DNA of 57,355 nucleotides from IMG/VR virus record IMGVR_UViG_3300045020_000042, positions 1-57,355 of that record. One strand, 5' to 3'. The notes beneath the pieces were generated by a model. The model was not told where the DNA came from. It worked only from the letters and a program-made list of their open reading frames with translations, and ran no database searches. The stretch's first letter is position 1, and each line of letters opens with the position of its first letter. A program made the translations under genes and the position numbers. Below are positions 34,660 through 43,716 of this stretch, one piece after another. This DNA comes from a virus.

Positions 34660-35442
34660 TCAGTTCCCACTATAGTTAGCGATGAGATCTTGCGGCGTGT
34701 TACCGTTCTGGCTGTACACGGACGCGTTAGCGGCCCCGTTATTGTTGTTCGCCAGGCCCTGCAGCGAGTTGATGAGCCCCGAGTTGCTGAAGATGCTTTG
34801 CAGCCCGCTCGAGAACGCGTTAGCCGATCCGATCGTGCCGGCGGCTTGGGCGTTGCCCGCACCGATGGTATTGCTTCCGATCTCGCCAGCGACGTTCGTA
34901 CCGATGCCGGCGACCCCGGCCGCGGCGTTTGCGCCCTGTCCAGAGATGCCCGACAGGCGCGAAAACACGTTGTTAAGCTGCGTGTTCCAGTTGTTGAACT
35001 CGGTCTGATAGGCCGACTGAGCGGTCTGCTGACCATAGTTCGTCAATGCCTCGAGCGTCGCCCCTGAGTTCACACCACCGAGCGAGCTCGCATTGTTCAG
35101 GATCGCGTTCTCACCAGTCTGGAGCTGGAAGTTGTACAGCGGGTCGTTCGCAGGGTTCCACTGGAAGTTTGCGACGCCCGGCGCCGTGCCCGTCCCGTTG
35201 ACACCAGTACCGTTGTTCAGACCGAGGAACGACTGCAGCGCGGTAAGCGCGTTGTTGCCCGCACCCATGTACGGTTGCAGGTTCGCCTCGTTCTGGTTGT
35301 ACATCTGCAGTTCGGCCGCGGTTGCACTATTCGCAGCATTGGCCTGTGTATTCGCCGCGCTCTGCGAGGCGTTTGAACCGATCACCGAGCTACCGATCGC
35401 CCCGACCGCGCCGACCGCGGCAGCTGCAACTCCCCATGGCAT
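34660..35442 (-). CDS. Small ejection protein (P22 gp7-like)
   Basis: 260 residues. An N-terminal hydrophobic Ala/Gly/Val stretch (4-22) is followed by an Asn/Ala/Gln-rich coiled-coil and a low-complexity Gly/Asn/Ala C-terminus. AAGGAG precedes ATG 35442. The order of three ejection proteins after the tail hub matches P22-type phages. Confidence 0.7.
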   Translation of the reverse strand: MPWGVAAAAVGAVGAIGSSVIGSNASQSAANTQANAANSATAAELQMYNQNEANLQPYMGAGNNALTALQSFLGLNNGTGVNGTGTAPGVANFQWNPANDPLYNFQLQTGENAILNNASSLGGVNSGATLEALTNYGQQTAQSAYQTEFNNWNTQLNNVFSRLSGISGQGANAAAGVAGIGTNVAGEIGSNTIGAGNAQAAGTIGSANAFSSGLQSIFSNSGLINSLQGLANNNNGAANASVYSQNGNTPQDLIANYSGN

Positions 35443-35443
35443 T

Positions 35444-35818
35444 TCAGCTCTCCTTGATCAGGACTCGGTCGATCGTTTCAGGATCGGTCTCATCGGTTGC
35501 GTGGACGCACAGCCAGATTGAGTCGGTCAGTGCATAGATACGATGTTTCTTACCTGCCGCGATGTTAATCACGTTAAAGCCTTGGTAAAGGGTCTTTTCG
35601 CCATCGATCATGACCTCTACCACGCCAGAAGCGAGCACGGACATGTGATCATACTTGTGTTCGTGCGTATCTGCGTACCACCCGGCCGGAAGGTGCATCT
35701 CTTTGCCGTAAACACCCGGTGAAAAGTGGTGTTTTATCCCCAGGTCAGCCTCGAGCCGAGCCTTTTCCGTCTCACGCGCAATCGCGGAAGCCGCAAGACC
35801 AAAGAATTGAACCGTCAT
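35444..35818 (-). CDS. Cupin-fold protein
   Basis: 124 residues. The conserved cupin segments are visible: GWYADTHEHKYDHMSVLASGVVEV (Gly, two His, Glu, His) and a C-terminal AAGKKHRIYAL motif (Gly-Lys-Lys-His). A single-domain cupin would bind a metal. Its neighbour is a 2OG-dependent oxygenase, so together they may modify a virion component or a small molecule. It overlaps the upstream gene by ATGA. Confidence 0.7.
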   Translation of the reverse strand: MTVQFFGLAASAIARETEKARLEADLGIKHHFSPGVYGKEMHLPAGWYADTHEHKYDHMSVLASGVVEVMIDGEKTLYQGFNVINIAAGKKHRIYALTDSIWLCVHATDETDPETIDRVLIKES

Positions 35819-36390
35819 TTCATCCTCCGGATGCAGATGATCATCGTAATGCGGTCAATATCGCTTCCATTCACGACCCAGTGGTTCTTTTTGTTGTCAA
35901 ACAGCCAGATTTCACCAGTTTTCGGGTTCAGCTGCTCGATTATACCACCGTCGTCGCACCCGAAGATCGATCCTGGCGCGCTTTGGATCGAAAGGTAGAA
36001 CTTTTCGTAGTATTCAACGTGCCAGCCATAGTCTAGGTGGGGCGCGATACGTCCACCGGGGGGGATCTTCGTGATAAGTACGCCACCAAGCATCTCGCCC
36101 TCGACCCTGGCCATCAGTTCGGCGATGACCGGCCGTACAAACGGAGCCAGGACGTCATAGGCGGGGTACCAGATGGGCACGTGCACGTCGTTAAAGCGCC
36201 GGTAATCGCCTGAGGACTCGTAAGGAGCGACGTCGTTATAGCGAACCCAGATATCAGACATCTGAGCATGCGGCGATCCTGGCGACTCCTTGCGGATCCG
36301 GTGCGTATTCCACAGGTCTGGACGAGAGTCGAGCAGCATCGCGAGCGGCTCGACGTCGACTCCTTCGCAGATAAGTTCGAAGTGGTTCAT
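35815..36390 (-). CDS. 2-oxoglutarate/Fe(II) oxygenase (Asp/Asn hydroxylase-like)
   Basis: 191 residues. The double-stranded beta-helix core holds the HxD...H triad in PHLDYGWHVEYYEKFYL and in KNHWVVNG. A downstream Arg (SDIDRITMIICIR) could bind 2-oxoglutarate. The fold resembles aspartyl/asparaginyl beta-hydroxylases. Its location among tail genes suggests modification of a virion protein, but the target is unknown. Confidence 0.8.
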   Translation of the reverse strand: MNHFELICEGVDVEPLAMLLDSRPDLWNTHRIRKESPGSPHAQMSDIWVRYNDVAPYESSGDYRRFNDVHVPIWYPAYDVLAPFVRPVIAELMARVEGEMLGGVLITKIPPGGRIAPHLDYGWHVEYYEKFYLSIQSAPGSIFGCDDGGIIEQLNPKTGEIWLFDNKKNHWVVNGSDIDRITMIICIRRMK

Positions 36391-36734
36391 GAGTTTGAGA
36401 TCTGGTTCGCTGAAACGGTAAGGGTCACGACGTTCACAACGCTGGCGTTCGCATACAGCTCGTCGCCTGTGACCATGGTCAGGCCGGCGAGTTCGGTCGA
36501 GACGTAGGTCTCTCCGGGCTGCAGCGTTCGGCCCGGAATCATCGTGTTACCCGTAAGGGGGGCTCCAGATGCGGCCACGCAGTTCGCCGTGATCGTGCGC
36601 GGCACGGTATCCGTGTTGACAAAGACCGCCCGGGTGATCGACCAGGTGACTCCTGATGGGACTGATCCACCGTACGGCGCTGAGACGTTGCTCAGTGCCT
36701 GCGTTGGTACCGGCTTGATGTTCTGTACAGTCAT
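36387..36734 (-). CDS. Hypothetical virion protein
   Basis: 115 residues with a predominantly beta composition (Thr/Val/Ser/Asn). It looks like a virion decoration or tail-associated module. The ATG follows GAGGTGAG. No homologous family is recognised. Confidence 0.6.
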   Translation of the reverse strand: MTVQNIKPVPTQALSNVSAPYGGSVPSGVTWSITRAVFVNTDTVPRTITANCVAASGAPLTGNTMIPGRTLQPGETYVSTELAGLTMVTGDELYANASVVNVVTLTVSANQISNS

Positions 36735-36737
36735 TGC

Positions 36738-37247
36738 TCACCTCGGAAAGAAGGCCATCGACGGTACGGTCGTGTACGTGACCGTGACGATGTCGAGGCG
36801 AGATACCGGGACCGCGCCGCCGCCCAGCAGCCCGGTGTTGTACGTGTTATTCCTCGTCAGGTCGATCTCAGTCACGATCCCACCACTGACTAGCACCGTT
36901 CCGTCAAACGGTGCCTGAAACTGAAACGGCGATGCACCCACAGTGATCGCCGATTCTGGCTGAGCCCGGGTCGATTGTGGAGGGTCGGATCGGGTCACGA
37001 TCAGGGTATGCAGGCTGTTGAGCTTCGCAATCACGCTCTCGATCGCCGCCCCCTCGTACAACAGCCCAGGAATGGTCGCAAGCAACGCCTCGGCGACGGG
37101 GTCGGTAACTGACGCGGGAGGTGGAATCGACCCGCCCGTCGTCGACACGCTTCCGAGCAGCGCGTCCAGGTTCTGCAGGAAAATGAACCACGGACCGTTG
37201 ATCGTCCGACCGTCGGGACCGAGCCATGGAACCTGGTTGCTGATCAC
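36738..37247 (-). CDS. Hypothetical tail/virion protein
   Basis: 169 residues from GTG 37247 (GGGGG upstream). The C-terminal half is beta-rich (FDGTVLVSGG) and resembles a tail fibre trunk or attachment module. The N-terminal half is helical with a possible trimerisation stretch (VIAKLNSLHTLI). Unknown. Confidence 0.6.
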   Translation of the reverse strand: MISNQVPWLGPDGRTINGPWFIFLQNLDALLGSVSTTGGSIPPPASVTDPVAEALLATIPGLLYEGAAIESVIAKLNSLHTLIVTRSDPPQSTRAQPESAITVGASPFQFQAPFDGTVLVSGGIVTEIDLTRNNTYNTGLLGGGAVPVSRLDIVTVTYTTVPSMAFFPR

Positions 37248-38680
37248 GTTGGACCCCCATCGAGGTCAACGGCGACGATCGCCTGCGGCACCGGGTCGGT
37301 ACCCGAGAGTTCAAAGATCCGGTCCAGGCCGGCCGAGCGCTTCGTCGACCCCAGACGCTGGTAGATGATCCGTGAGGTAGTCGCTCCGATCTTGTTTCCA
37401 TCGGTCCACCACTCGTTCGACCAGGTGTAACCACCGTCGTCAGACCAGCGAAGCATGAACTGCGGGTCGAGACCGGGCGGGATGTTGAACCCAGTCATGC
37501 AGTCGATGAACAGTGAGTCGAACCGGAACGGAACGTACGACCGGGTGTTAGGCGGGAACGCGCGCCATGACCGCAGCCACTTACGGACGTTGCCGTTGTC
37601 CGTGTAGGTGTTGTTATCGAACGCGTACAGGTTGCCGTTCTGAAAGTCTCCGATCACCTGCTTGCCGTACGCAAACGCATGGCTGTTCCCGATGTGACGG
37701 CTAAACGCTCCGTTCGAGAACGCGGCCCGCTCATGCCACAGCTTCGTCGTGTAGTCGTACACGAAGGTCTGGTTACCGGACGGGAACGTCAGCACGTAGA
37801 AGATGTGGCCGGTGTCCTGGTACGTGTAGGCGATCGCGTCGGAGATCGTTGAGTACTGCGAAATGACGTACTCGATCGCATGAGTCGAGATCCGCGCAGC
37901 CTGGTAGCCGGCCGACATGTACACGATTCCCTGCCCCTGCTCGTCGCCGCCCAGCCACACGATGCTGTCGCCGATCCGCGAGACCGAGGACGGCGCGATA
38001 CAGCCGTTAGGGATCTGCACGCCTTGCAGGCGCTGGAACGCGAAGTTCGGGAGGCCAGCGTTGATCCATACCTCGATCCGATCAGACTTGAACAGCCAGA
38101 CCTCGCGGTGCAGGTCGTACATCGTAACGATCCCGAACGGCGTCGAGTCGGCCGACGAGAAGTTGAGTGCGCTCCACGTGGTGAAGTCGTTCAGGTTCGA
38201 CTGGTACCACTGGTTCGTTCCCACGAAGTTGACCAGTCCGAACCCGTCCTGATACGCGAGCACCATTGGAACTACACCGATCAGCGCGGGCAGCACGTTG
38301 ATGAACGCTCCGGTCACAAACACCAGGCACCAAGCCTTTTGTCCATCCACAAGAAGCAGCTGCTTCCCGTTATCAACCATCTGCACGGGACCCGTCGTCG
38401 TGCCGATGATTCCGAGAGGCGTTGCCACCCAGGTCGAGCTGACACTGAACAGCTGGTTACCGCTGACTACGTAAAGCACCCCGTTCGACGCGAAGTACGA
38501 CCCCCGTTGCGGTCCCGTACCGGCGCTGCCGAGCAGGTCCAGACCGGGGCATCCGTAAAGCGCACCGACAGCCTTCCCGTCCTTCGTATCAACAAACTCA
38601 GGAAAGAGGTTGATGCATCGGTTATCGGCTATCTCACGCGACCGGCCGACGTAGAATCCACCGAAGAACGGAGTGTCCAT
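37244..38680 (-). CDS. Tail hub / packaged-DNA stabilisation protein (P22 gp10-like)
   Basis: 478 residues, close to P22 gp10 in length. Repeating YVVSGNQLFSV-like blades suggest a beta-propeller. The N-terminus FFGGFYVGRSREIADNRCINLFPEF matches the family's conserved start. It would plug the portal channel with gp4- and gp26-like partners. The start lacks a strong Shine-Dalgarno. Confidence 0.82.
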   Translation of the reverse strand: MDTPFFGGFYVGRSREIADNRCINLFPEFVDTKDGKAVGALYGCPGLDLLGSAGTGPQRGSYFASNGVLYVVSGNQLFSVSSTWVATPLGIIGTTTGPVQMVDNGKQLLLVDGQKAWCLVFVTGAFINVLPALIGVVPMVLAYQDGFGLVNFVGTNQWYQSNLNDFTTWSALNFSSADSTPFGIVTMYDLHREVWLFKSDRIEVWINAGLPNFAFQRLQGVQIPNGCIAPSSVSRIGDSIVWLGGDEQGQGIVYMSAGYQAARISTHAIEYVISQYSTISDAIAYTYQDTGHIFYVLTFPSGNQTFVYDYTTKLWHERAAFSNGAFSRHIGNSHAFAYGKQVIGDFQNGNLYAFDNNTYTDNGNVRKWLRSWRAFPPNTRSYVPFRFDSLFIDCMTGFNIPPGLDPQFMLRWSDDGGYTWSNEWWTDGNKIGATTSRIIYQRLGSTKRSAGLDRIFELSGTDPVPQAIVAVDLDGGPT

Positions 38681-38704
38681 GCTTTTAGCTCAGTTAAGCT
38701 CAGT

Positions 38705-39016
38705 TTAGCCTGCGATCTTTGCCAGTTCTTCCAACTTCTTCTTCGCCACGGCCTTCGCTTCAGCGTGACGCTTTGGGTGAGCGTGGATCTCTGCAGCCCG
38801 CGCGAGCGTGTGCATGTCGCTGTGCGGGTCGTAGTACTCACGAATATCCTCACGCTTCGCCAGCGTCGGGACCGACGCGGCCTTGATCTTCGTGTTTCGC
38901 TCCTGCGCGTAACGTTCCATCGCAGACTTTCCCTGACCGTTCTTCTTGTCCACCTTCTTCGGAGCGTCAGGCTTGACTTCCTTTTTCCGCATCTGCATCG
39001 GGGTCGATTTCTTCAT
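38705..39016 (-). CDS. Small basic virion-associated protein
   Basis: 103 residues. The first 30 are highly Lys-rich, and the rest is helical with conserved-looking HPKRHAEAKAVAKKK. Probably a virion or DNA-binding accessory. AGGAGC precedes ATG 39016. Confidence 0.6.
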   Translation of the reverse strand: MKKSTPMQMRKKEVKPDAPKKVDKKNGQGKSAMERYAQERNTKIKAASVPTLAKREDIREYYDPHSDMHTLARAAEIHAHPKRHAEAKAVAKKKLEELAKIAG

Positions 39017-39025
39017 GACGAGCTC

Positions 39026-39763
39026 CTATTGGTAACGGCCAGAGTAGATGTTGAAGTTCGGCATCCCGGACTTCGTGATTTCACGGTCAAACTTCGCCAC
39101 GTTGTTCCGCTTGTTCGCCCGCTTGATGGCCGCGAGTGACTTCGCCGCGATCTTGACCACGTCGGTCGAGACCGTTGCGTTCTTGCAGAACGGCGCGAGG
39201 TGAATCGCCAGGTTCGACTGGATCGCAAGCTCGTACCCGGGCGGCAGCATGAACTGCTGCGTGATCGACGACATGTCAACGAGCTGCTGGTACGAGTCCC
39301 AGAACAGCGTGTAACCCAGGGTCGGGTACGGCCAGATGTTGATCACACCAAGCGGGAACTGCGGGTCATACCACAGCGTGTCGGGAATGTCCGAGACCGT
39401 CGTCGAGCTGCGGTTCGCGATCTGGTTCCAATCCTCCTTCGTCACGACGTCAACCCGGTAGTTATTCCCGTTAAAGTCCTGGAGGTACGCCGCGCCGGGG
39501 CCCTCCATGATGCGGATCGGCCGCTGTTGCGCGATCACCGCCCCTCCGGTCAGTCCGATCGTGTAAGCGGCAAGGCCGGGTTGCAGCGGAAAGCTCTGCT
39601 CGAGGATCGCAAAGCACGCCTGCGGCTCGTTCGACCATGAGTCGAGCATCTTGTTCAGCTGGTCGAGACCCAGCAGCGCGTCACCACCGTTCATGGTCTC
39701 GTTTGACGCGAGATACCCAATCATCTGGTACGCGGACTTGATGATAGCGCCTGAGGTTGACAT
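39026..39763 (-). CDS. Head-to-tail adaptor (P22 gp4-like)
   Basis: 245 residues. The C-terminal segment FMLPPGYELAIQSNLAIHL is the conserved PPGYE...NLA motif of gp4-like tail accessory proteins, and the order (before gp10) fits. It is longer than P22 gp4 (166 residues), mostly through the N-terminus. It likely joins portal and tail hub. Confidence 0.75.
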   Translation of the reverse strand: MSTSGAIIKSAYQMIGYLASNETMNGGDALLGLDQLNKMLDSWSNEPQACFAILEQSFPLQPGLAAYTIGLTGGAVIAQQRPIRIMEGPGAAYLQDFNGNNYRVDVVTKEDWNQIANRSSTTVSDIPDTLWYDPQFPLGVINIWPYPTLGYTLFWDSYQQLVDMSSITQQFMLPPGYELAIQSNLAIHLAPFCKNATVSTDVVKIAAKSLAAIKRANKRNNVAKFDREITKSGMPNFNIYSGRYQ

Positions 39764-39778
39764 GAACGGCTCCTGGGG

Positions 39779-40258
39779 TTAACGCTTCTTCTTGACGCTA
39801 GTCGCTGCAGCCTCGGCCTCGCCTTCGGACGCTCCAGCGCCGGTCTCAGGCTCCCCTGGATCGTCGCCAGCGTCTCGCGCATCGTCGGGCGTAGCGTACC
39901 AGAAGCCGTCGAGCTTGTCCTGCGCTGCCTGGTCCTTGACGAGCTGGCTTACGACCTCGCCGTCCTCGCTCCGGTACAGGTACTTCGGGAACTCGACGTG
40001 CTTGTGGTGCACGGGCGTGCCGACTCCGGCCACGGCCGCGGCGTACGCCTCGGGGTCCGGGGTACCATTCGGAACGTAACCACGTGACGCGTAGAGCTGT
40101 TCCTGGTCGATGTTATTCACATAGACGGGCGGGAACTGGGCGGGTGAGCCAGGCGGCGCCTTGGTGATGGACTTGTCAGCGTTGACAATGTCTTGCGACA
40201 GGACGGCGGGCCGGTAGTTCGGGTGGCTCATCGCCTTCGGATATTCGGAAAAGGACAT
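39779..40258 (-). CDS. Hypothetical head/tail accessory protein
   Basis: 159 residues, acidic and proline-rich, ending in an acidic Ala/Glu-rich tail followed by KKKR. ATG follows GAGGTG. Similar-sized genes occur here in other podoviruses, but I cannot assign it. Confidence 0.6.
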   Translation of the reverse strand: MSFSEYPKAMSHPNYRPAVLSQDIVNADKSITKAPPGSPAQFPPVYVNNIDQEQLYASRGYVPNGTPDPEAYAAAVAGVGTPVHHKHVEFPKYLYRSEDGEVVSQLVKDQAAQDKLDGFWYATPDDARDAGDDPGEPETGAGASEGEAEAAATSVKKKR

Positions 40259-40284
40259 CTCACACCTCGTGACGAGTTAAGGGC

Positions 40285-40461
40285 TTACGACGCGAAGAAC
40301 TCTTTGAGCTTGTCAAAGACCTCTTGAGTCATGTTGTGGAACTCGACCGGAATCTCGTTCACGAGCTTGTTGAACTTCGCGGTCTCGTTGTCCAGCTGAG
40401 CCTGGATCGCGTCACGCTGAGCCTGCAACTGAACGATTTTGGCTTCGATCTCTGCTTTCAT
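40285..40461 (-). CDS. Short coiled-coil protein
   Basis: 58 residues from ATG 40461, chosen because GGAGG stands 7 bases upstream; ATG 40530 would add 23 residues. A clear heptad coiled coil runs over the whole length (MKAEIEAKIVQLQAQ). It could be a scaffold-like or assembly accessory. Confidence 0.6.
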   Translation of the reverse strand: MKAEIEAKIVQLQAQRDAIQAQLDNETAKFNKLVNEIPVEFHNMTQEVFDKLKEFFAS

Positions 40462-40534
40462 GATGCTGCCTCCAATAGTTGGCATCGGGTACTGCGGTTT
40501 GAGGTTAAGATTCCACTTGATGCCGAACATGGAT

Positions 40535-40726
40535 TCACCCCGCTTCGACTTGCAGCACGTGAGCGTCGCGCCAGCCATGAATCCGACCCTTGACAACCGC
40601 GAGATTCACCTGTTCGGCGAACGGGTAGAGCGCCTCGGGGTTATCCATCGCCGGCCCGATCGGGATCTCCTGGCTTACAGCGGTATCCGTCACATAGACC
40701 TGGAACAGCGGTACGTTCTTCTTCAT
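40535..40726 (-). CDS. Hypothetical protein
   Basis: 63 residues, overlapping the co-chaperonin gene's last codons (ATGA-type). Mixed composition with no motif. Confidence 0.55.
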   Translation of the reverse strand: MKKNVPLFQVYVTDTAVSQEIPIGPAMDNPEALYPFAEQVNLAVVKGRIHGWRDAHVLQVEAG

Positions 40727-41043
40727 TGCGGGTCTCCTACAAGACCTACAAGACCGACCACGGCGTCACGACGGATCAACGTCAGTTCTTGACCGTCGAT
40801 GACCTGTGTCACGCTGCAGACCGGGCTGAACTTCACCACATGACCGGGCCGGAGGTCCCACATCGAGTCGCGCCGGCGCGCGCTGAGCTTCAGACCCGGG
40901 CCGACAGCGAGCACCTCACCTTCCACGATCTCTTTCGTGAAACCCTCATCGACGTGCTCGCCGATGAAGATTCCGCTCTTTGTCTCAACCGGGTCCTTGT
41001 GCAACCGAACCACGATCCGGTCATGAAGTGGAGTTACTTTCAT
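40723..41043 (-). CDS. GroES-like co-chaperonin
   Basis: 106 residues from ATG 41043 (GAGGG upstream). It matches the GroES fold: VTPLHDRIVVRL (N-terminal strands), KSGIFIGEH at the mobile-loop position, GEVLAVGPG (conserved turn), GHVVKFSP and LTLIRRDAVVG. Hydrophobic IFI in the loop should contact GroEL. It probably customises host GroEL for folding the coat protein, as T4 gp31 does. It is located right after the head genes, and no phage GroEL is present. Confidence 0.9.
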   Translation of the reverse strand: MKVTPLHDRIVVRLHKDPVETKSGIFIGEHVDEGFTKEIVEGEVLAVGPGLKLSARRRDSMWDLRPGHVVKFSPVCSVTQVIDGQELTLIRRDAVVGLVGLVGDPQ

Positions 41044-41091
41044 CTCAGCCCTCAAGGGTTATGGGCCGCCAGACTGGCCGGCCCGCGTGTG

Positions 41092-41397
41092 TTACAGAGC
41101 GATCAGGCCCAGGTTCTTCAAAGCGATCACAAGGTCACCGATCGTGTAAGCGGTCGTGCCGATCGACCCATCGAACGTCGTGTTCACAAAAACGGCCGTA
41201 GTTGAACCGACGGTCGGGGTGTGAACGTTACCCGTCGGGCTGGCCGGCTGGGTGACCGGCGTCGCTCCGAAGAACGAGATTTTGTCTCCAACTCCGGACG
41301 ACGACATGATACCGGCCAGTCCAAGCGTGGTACCAACGGAATTGCCGTCCGACAACTGCTTGGGGATGTCGTTGGCAAGAGTAGTGCCTTCACTCAT
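41092..41397 (-). CDS. Head fibre / decoration protein
   Basis: 101 residues, compact and Ser/Thr/Gly-rich. Conserved KISFFGATPVTQP and a C-terminal VIALKNLGLIAL helix are typical of short head-fibre-like proteins encoded next to coat genes. AAGGAG precedes ATG 41397. It likely binds the capsid exterior. Confidence 0.7.
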   Translation of the reverse strand: MSEGTTLANDIPKQLSDGNSVGTTLGLAGIMSSSGVGDKISFFGATPVTQPASPTGNVHTPTVGSTTAVFVNTTFDGSIGTTAYTIGDLVIALKNLGLIAL

Positions 41398-41439
41398 GAT
41401 ACTCTCCTTTACAAGGTCAGGTGTGCAGAACCGTTCCGA

Positions 41440-42624
41440 TCAGTTCGTGAGACGAACCGCGAGCTCCGGATAGTACGTCGTGGTACCGTACAAGATGTCA
41501 ATCCGGCAGGGGAACACATAGTTCTGGATGTCGAAGGCACGGATGATCGCCATCGAAATCCCCTTGTATTCCTGACGGGCCTTGAAGTCCACGCCTTCCG
41601 GCAGCTCGAGCGGCACGGTCACCAGGCCGAACGCGTCCTTCACGAACGCCAGGTTCTGCGCGTACTGCGTCGAAGCCGTTCCCAACACCGTGATCGCGGC
41701 ACCGTTCGCCGGCGAGTTCGACACGGTCTGGTACGCACCGGAGGTCGTGATTGCCGGGTAGATCGGAATCGTTGCAGCGCCACCGGCCGAGTTGACCGTT
41801 GCGGTGACCACGAAGTTCTGCAACACGCCCGTCGACTGGCGGTTCTTCGGGTTCACCGAGAACACGCCTGCGATGGTGAACACGTCGCCAACGTTCAGCA
41901 GGCCGTTGACCGAACCGGTCCAGCCGTTCGTGACGAGTGACGAGCCAGTCTGTGCTGCGCCGTTGACCACACCAGCACCGACGTACGCGCCAACCGTCTG
42001 GTTCTGGATGTTCTGGTCCTCGTAGATCTCCATGTTCGCAATCTTCGCGAGGAAACCCTTGAGGGCCGGTTCTGCGACCGACGTTACAAACAGCCCGGTC
42101 AGGCCCGAAGCGAGCGACCAGTACGCGGCCGGGTTCAGCATGACCACGCGGCCGTCTTGCGGCACCGAGCCTTCATCCATACGGCGACCGATCAGCGCGA
42201 CCGAGTTCGCGAACGAGCTCGGAACGGTGCCAGGCGTGCCAACTTCGTTGAACACCGACGTGAAGTTGCTGATCACGTCATAGTCCAGCTGGTTGGCAAG
42301 TTCGGCAGCGGCCGGCTTCAGGTAACGCTCGCTGAACTCCTCGATGACCAGCGTGAGTTCCTGGTTCGAAAACTGGAAATCCACGTGCTTCTGGTTGCTG
42401 ATCGTGATGCTGGTCGACGGTTCGACAACGTCCTGGATCTGCAGGCCCGGGCCCGACACGACCTTGAAACGGTTCGGTTTACGGACCGTCAGCGTCGAAC
42501 CAATCTTCACGAACTGGTTCTCGAACTGGCGGTTGACCTTGCCGGCCGCGACAAGGTTGTTCTCCAGCATCACGAGCGTTTCCTTCGAGATGATGGAGGG
42601 GGTGAGAACGGCATTGTTACTCAT
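41440..42624 (-). CDS. Major capsid (coat) protein, P22 gp5-like
   Basis: 394 residues. Early N-arm, FENQFVKIGSTLTVRKPNRF (conserved in the P22 coat family), then a domain with repeated Gly/Thr-rich insertion sequences. HK97 fold inferred from family. It assembles the capsid. AAGGAG precedes its ATG; located between scaffold and head fibre. Confidence 0.88.
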   Translation of the reverse strand: MSNNAVLTPSIISKETLVMLENNLVAAGKVNRQFENQFVKIGSTLTVRKPNRFKVVSGPGLQIQDVVEPSTSITISNQKHVDFQFSNQELTLVIEEFSERYLKPAAAELANQLDYDVISNFTSVFNEVGTPGTVPSSFANSVALIGRRMDEGSVPQDGRVVMLNPAAYWSLASGLTGLFVTSVAEPALKGFLAKIANMEIYEDQNIQNQTVGAYVGAGVVNGAAQTGSSLVTNGWTGSVNGLLNVGDVFTIAGVFSVNPKNRQSTGVLQNFVVTATVNSAGGAATIPIYPAITTSGAYQTVSNSPANGAAITVLGTASTQYAQNLAFVKDAFGLVTVPLELPEGVDFKARQEYKGISMAIIRAFDIQNYVFPCRIDILYGTTTYYPELAVRLTN

Positions 42625-42669
42625 GATTCATGCTCCTTGTGTTGCGGCCGGGTAGAGTTAACGACCGCG

Positions 42670-43626
42670 TTACTTTTTACGTGCGTTGCGCTTCGCCGCG
42701 TATTCTTCCATCGACAATTCATCATCAGACTTCAGATTCGGCTCAGACGACCCTGTGAGCGGCTTGATCGGTGGCGTCGCCTTCGAGACCGGGACCTTGG
42801 GTGGCTTGTTCAGTTCCACCTTCAGCATGCCGAGTTCCATCAACTGGAGCTGCGGCGGCAGCTTCGAAATGCGTTCAGCGAGTTCCGGGTTCTTGCCAAG
42901 GTGGTACGCGAGCTTCGGCCCGGCATCGTCCGTCGAGATCGCCATGGCCATTGCAGGACTGATGTGCAGGTTCGGGTCCTCGGCAACTTCCACATAGTCA
43001 GGGGTCTCCTCGATCGCCTTCTGGCGGCGAGTCGCCCATGCCTGCTTATGCTGTTCCTGAGTGTTCCTTGCTGCCGTCTCAGTCTCCTCACGCTTACGGT
43101 TCGCTTCGGCCGCAGCAAGCTGCAGCTTCACGGTCCGTTCGGTGACCTTTTGCGTGTACACAGCCATGTCGCGCTGGTACTGCTCGGGGTCCTCGAAAGT
43201 CGGCGGCGTCGGCTCAGGATCCTCAACTACAGTCTCCTTCTTCACCGGCGCTACCGTCGTGGGATTGACCTTGTTCAACGCCTCGAGTGCAAGTTGCAGC
43301 TTCGCATCTGCGTCACGCTGGCGTCGGACGGCCTCGTCGCGCTCCTTCGTGATCTGACTGAAACGAACCTTGACCTTGTCCTCGGGTGTCGTTTCGGGCG
43401 TGCCTGCTCCCGTGCCACCCTCGCCAGCACCTGCGCCGCCACCTTCACCACCGGCTTCGCCCGTGCCAGATCCACCCTCGCCACCAGCAGTCTCGGTCCC
43501 CGACAGCTCGGTTGTTTCACCGCCAGTCGTGCCGGCACCGCCAGCTCCACCACCTGCACCACCCGCTCCTGCCTCGGCTTCTTCCTGCAGATAACGACCG
43601 AGAACCTTCGTCAACAAAATACTCAT
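42670..43626 (-). CDS. Scaffolding protein
   Basis: 318 residues. Residues 15-80 are low-complexity Gly/Ala/Glu/Thr. The middle is a long coiled-coil-like helical region, and the C-terminus is basic with the NARKK end, as in P22-type scaffolds, where the basic tail binds coat protein. It precedes the coat gene, as expected. Confidence 0.75.
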   Translation of the reverse strand: MSILLTKVLGRYLQEEAEAGAGGAGGGAGGAGTTGGETTELSGTETAGGEGGSGTGEAGGEGGGAGAGEGGTGAGTPETTPEDKVKVRFSQITKERDEAVRRQRDADAKLQLALEALNKVNPTTVAPVKKETVVEDPEPTPPTFEDPEQYQRDMAVYTQKVTERTVKLQLAAAEANRKREETETAARNTQEQHKQAWATRRQKAIEETPDYVEVAEDPNLHISPAMAMAISTDDAGPKLAYHLGKNPELAERISKLPPQLQLMELGMLKVELNKPPKVPVSKATPPIKPLTGSSEPNLKSDDELSMEEYAAKRNARKK

Positions 43627-43716
43627 GGCTGTTCTCCAAGGCCTTACAGCTCACGACCGCTGCCACGCGATCGCGCCAGTAAGGCTGGGTTGCCGGGAAA
43701 ACCGTCCCGGAGTCGG

